From Paragonimus westermani (lineage: Eukaryota > Platyhelminthes > Trematoda > Plagiorchiida > Troglotrematidae): DNA of 64,000 bases. This document shows positions 63,481 to 64,000 of the stretch, in pieces; within the stretch, counting starts at the first letter, position 1; each line of letters starts with the position of its first letter. Position numbers and translations under genes: made by a program. The stretch is from assembly GCA_008508345.1 (NCBI GenBank), contig QNGE01000998.1:138430-202429 (forward strand). The letters run 5' to 3'. Below the pieces are notes generated by a model, which saw nothing but the letters and a program-made list of their open reading frames with translations, was not told the DNA's origin and did not search any database.

Positions 63481-64000
63481 CTTTTCCAAACTGTATCCGC
63501 CGTTCTAAAGGCGGTGGCACTCACATTACGTTTGAGTGCATATAACATCGAAAGGAGCGGTTAGCGGCCGAGGCCACCTAACCAATCTGTGTTCAGTTTC
63601 AACACGAGCAGACTGGTTCGAATTCTTCAATGCAGTCCTCTCCAGCACGATAAGGAGGCAGAAAGAAACATATTTTCTCCGTACTGGGGACATTAGTGAG
63701 GAAGAAAAGAAGAGATTTTGTAACGCTAAATGTCAACTCACTGAACGGCTTTACGGACTCATGAGTGACCTATGAATAAAAACAGGGTGTACCGATACAG
63801 TTCTACGCTGGCGGACGACAACACATTGAGCTATTTGGTTTGTTTAAGAAGACTTTTTTACGATTCTAGTGCACTAAGACATCCATGGGCGAACCTTTAG
63901 AGTTTGGTGCACAAGATTGGAAGGCAGCATGAAAATCTGATGCGAATGTTTTGAAAACCTACTGGACCGGTCTGCCACCACCATATAGACACCTATACTC
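63481..64000. other. Window end, no firm feature
   Basis: A plus frame at 63536-63775 ends with SEEEKKRF and a tidy stop and is mildly protein-like, but no family is recognised and no splice signals support it. Confidence 0.35.

Overview
The window looks like gene-poor DNA from a large, repeat-rich animal genome. No ribosomal RNA gene, intact tRNA gene, CRISPR array, operon or long uninterrupted coding sequence is visible. The longest open frames are what chance predicts for 64 kb of moderately AT-rich sequence, apart from a few that match mobile-element proteins. The combination of a tRNA-headed SINE carrying a hammerhead ribozyme, a CR1-like non-LTR retrotransposon remnant and a Tc1/IS630-type transposase remnant points to a metazoan. 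Hammerhead SINEs are best known from schistosomes, so a parasitic flatworm (fluke or tapeworm) is my best guess. That assignment is inference and I would not name a species. Two single-N joins with duplicated flanks show a draft short-read style assembly.

Layout. 1-12.9 kb: no recognisable feature. 12.9-13.3 kb: a possible reverse-transcriptase scrap abutting a 173-bp unit whose minus strand holds a hammerhead-like fold. 13.3-21.5 kb: nothing recognisable except a short CA repeat. 21.49-21.76 kb: the same unit again, as a truncated and a complete copy head to head, forming a near-perfect 2 x 95 bp palindrome. 26.7-26.9 kb: TA microsatellite and a false duplication around an N. 28.8-29.8 kb: dead Tc1/IS630-like transposase, minus strand. 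31.3 kb: a short hammerhead-core-like repeat. 34.5 and 52.5 kb: two copies of a diverged, unidentified repeat. 38.9 kb: a possible gag zinc-knuckle scrap. 54.5-55.0 kb: two facing copies of a tRNA-derived SINE. 56.8-58.2 kb: dead CR1-like reverse transcriptase. 58.8-59.1 kb: a tRNA-like plus hammerhead SINE enclosed by 55-bp inverted repeats. 59.15 and 59.49 kb: two inverted copies of the 31.3-kb motif. 60.4 and 63.2-63.5 kb: two possible coding remnants, the second overlapping another false duplication.

The main theme is ribozymes. Three repeat families unrelated in overall sequence each carry the hammerhead order CUGANGA, hairpin, GAAA, then a short self-complementary stem III. The 173-bp unit keeps every conserved core base in all three copies, and its two full copies differ at only 3 of 173 positions, so it is young. 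It resembles the small hammerhead units (retrozymes and Penelope-like terminal repeats) known to give self-cleaving, circularising RNAs. Its activity and its family membership remain to be shown.
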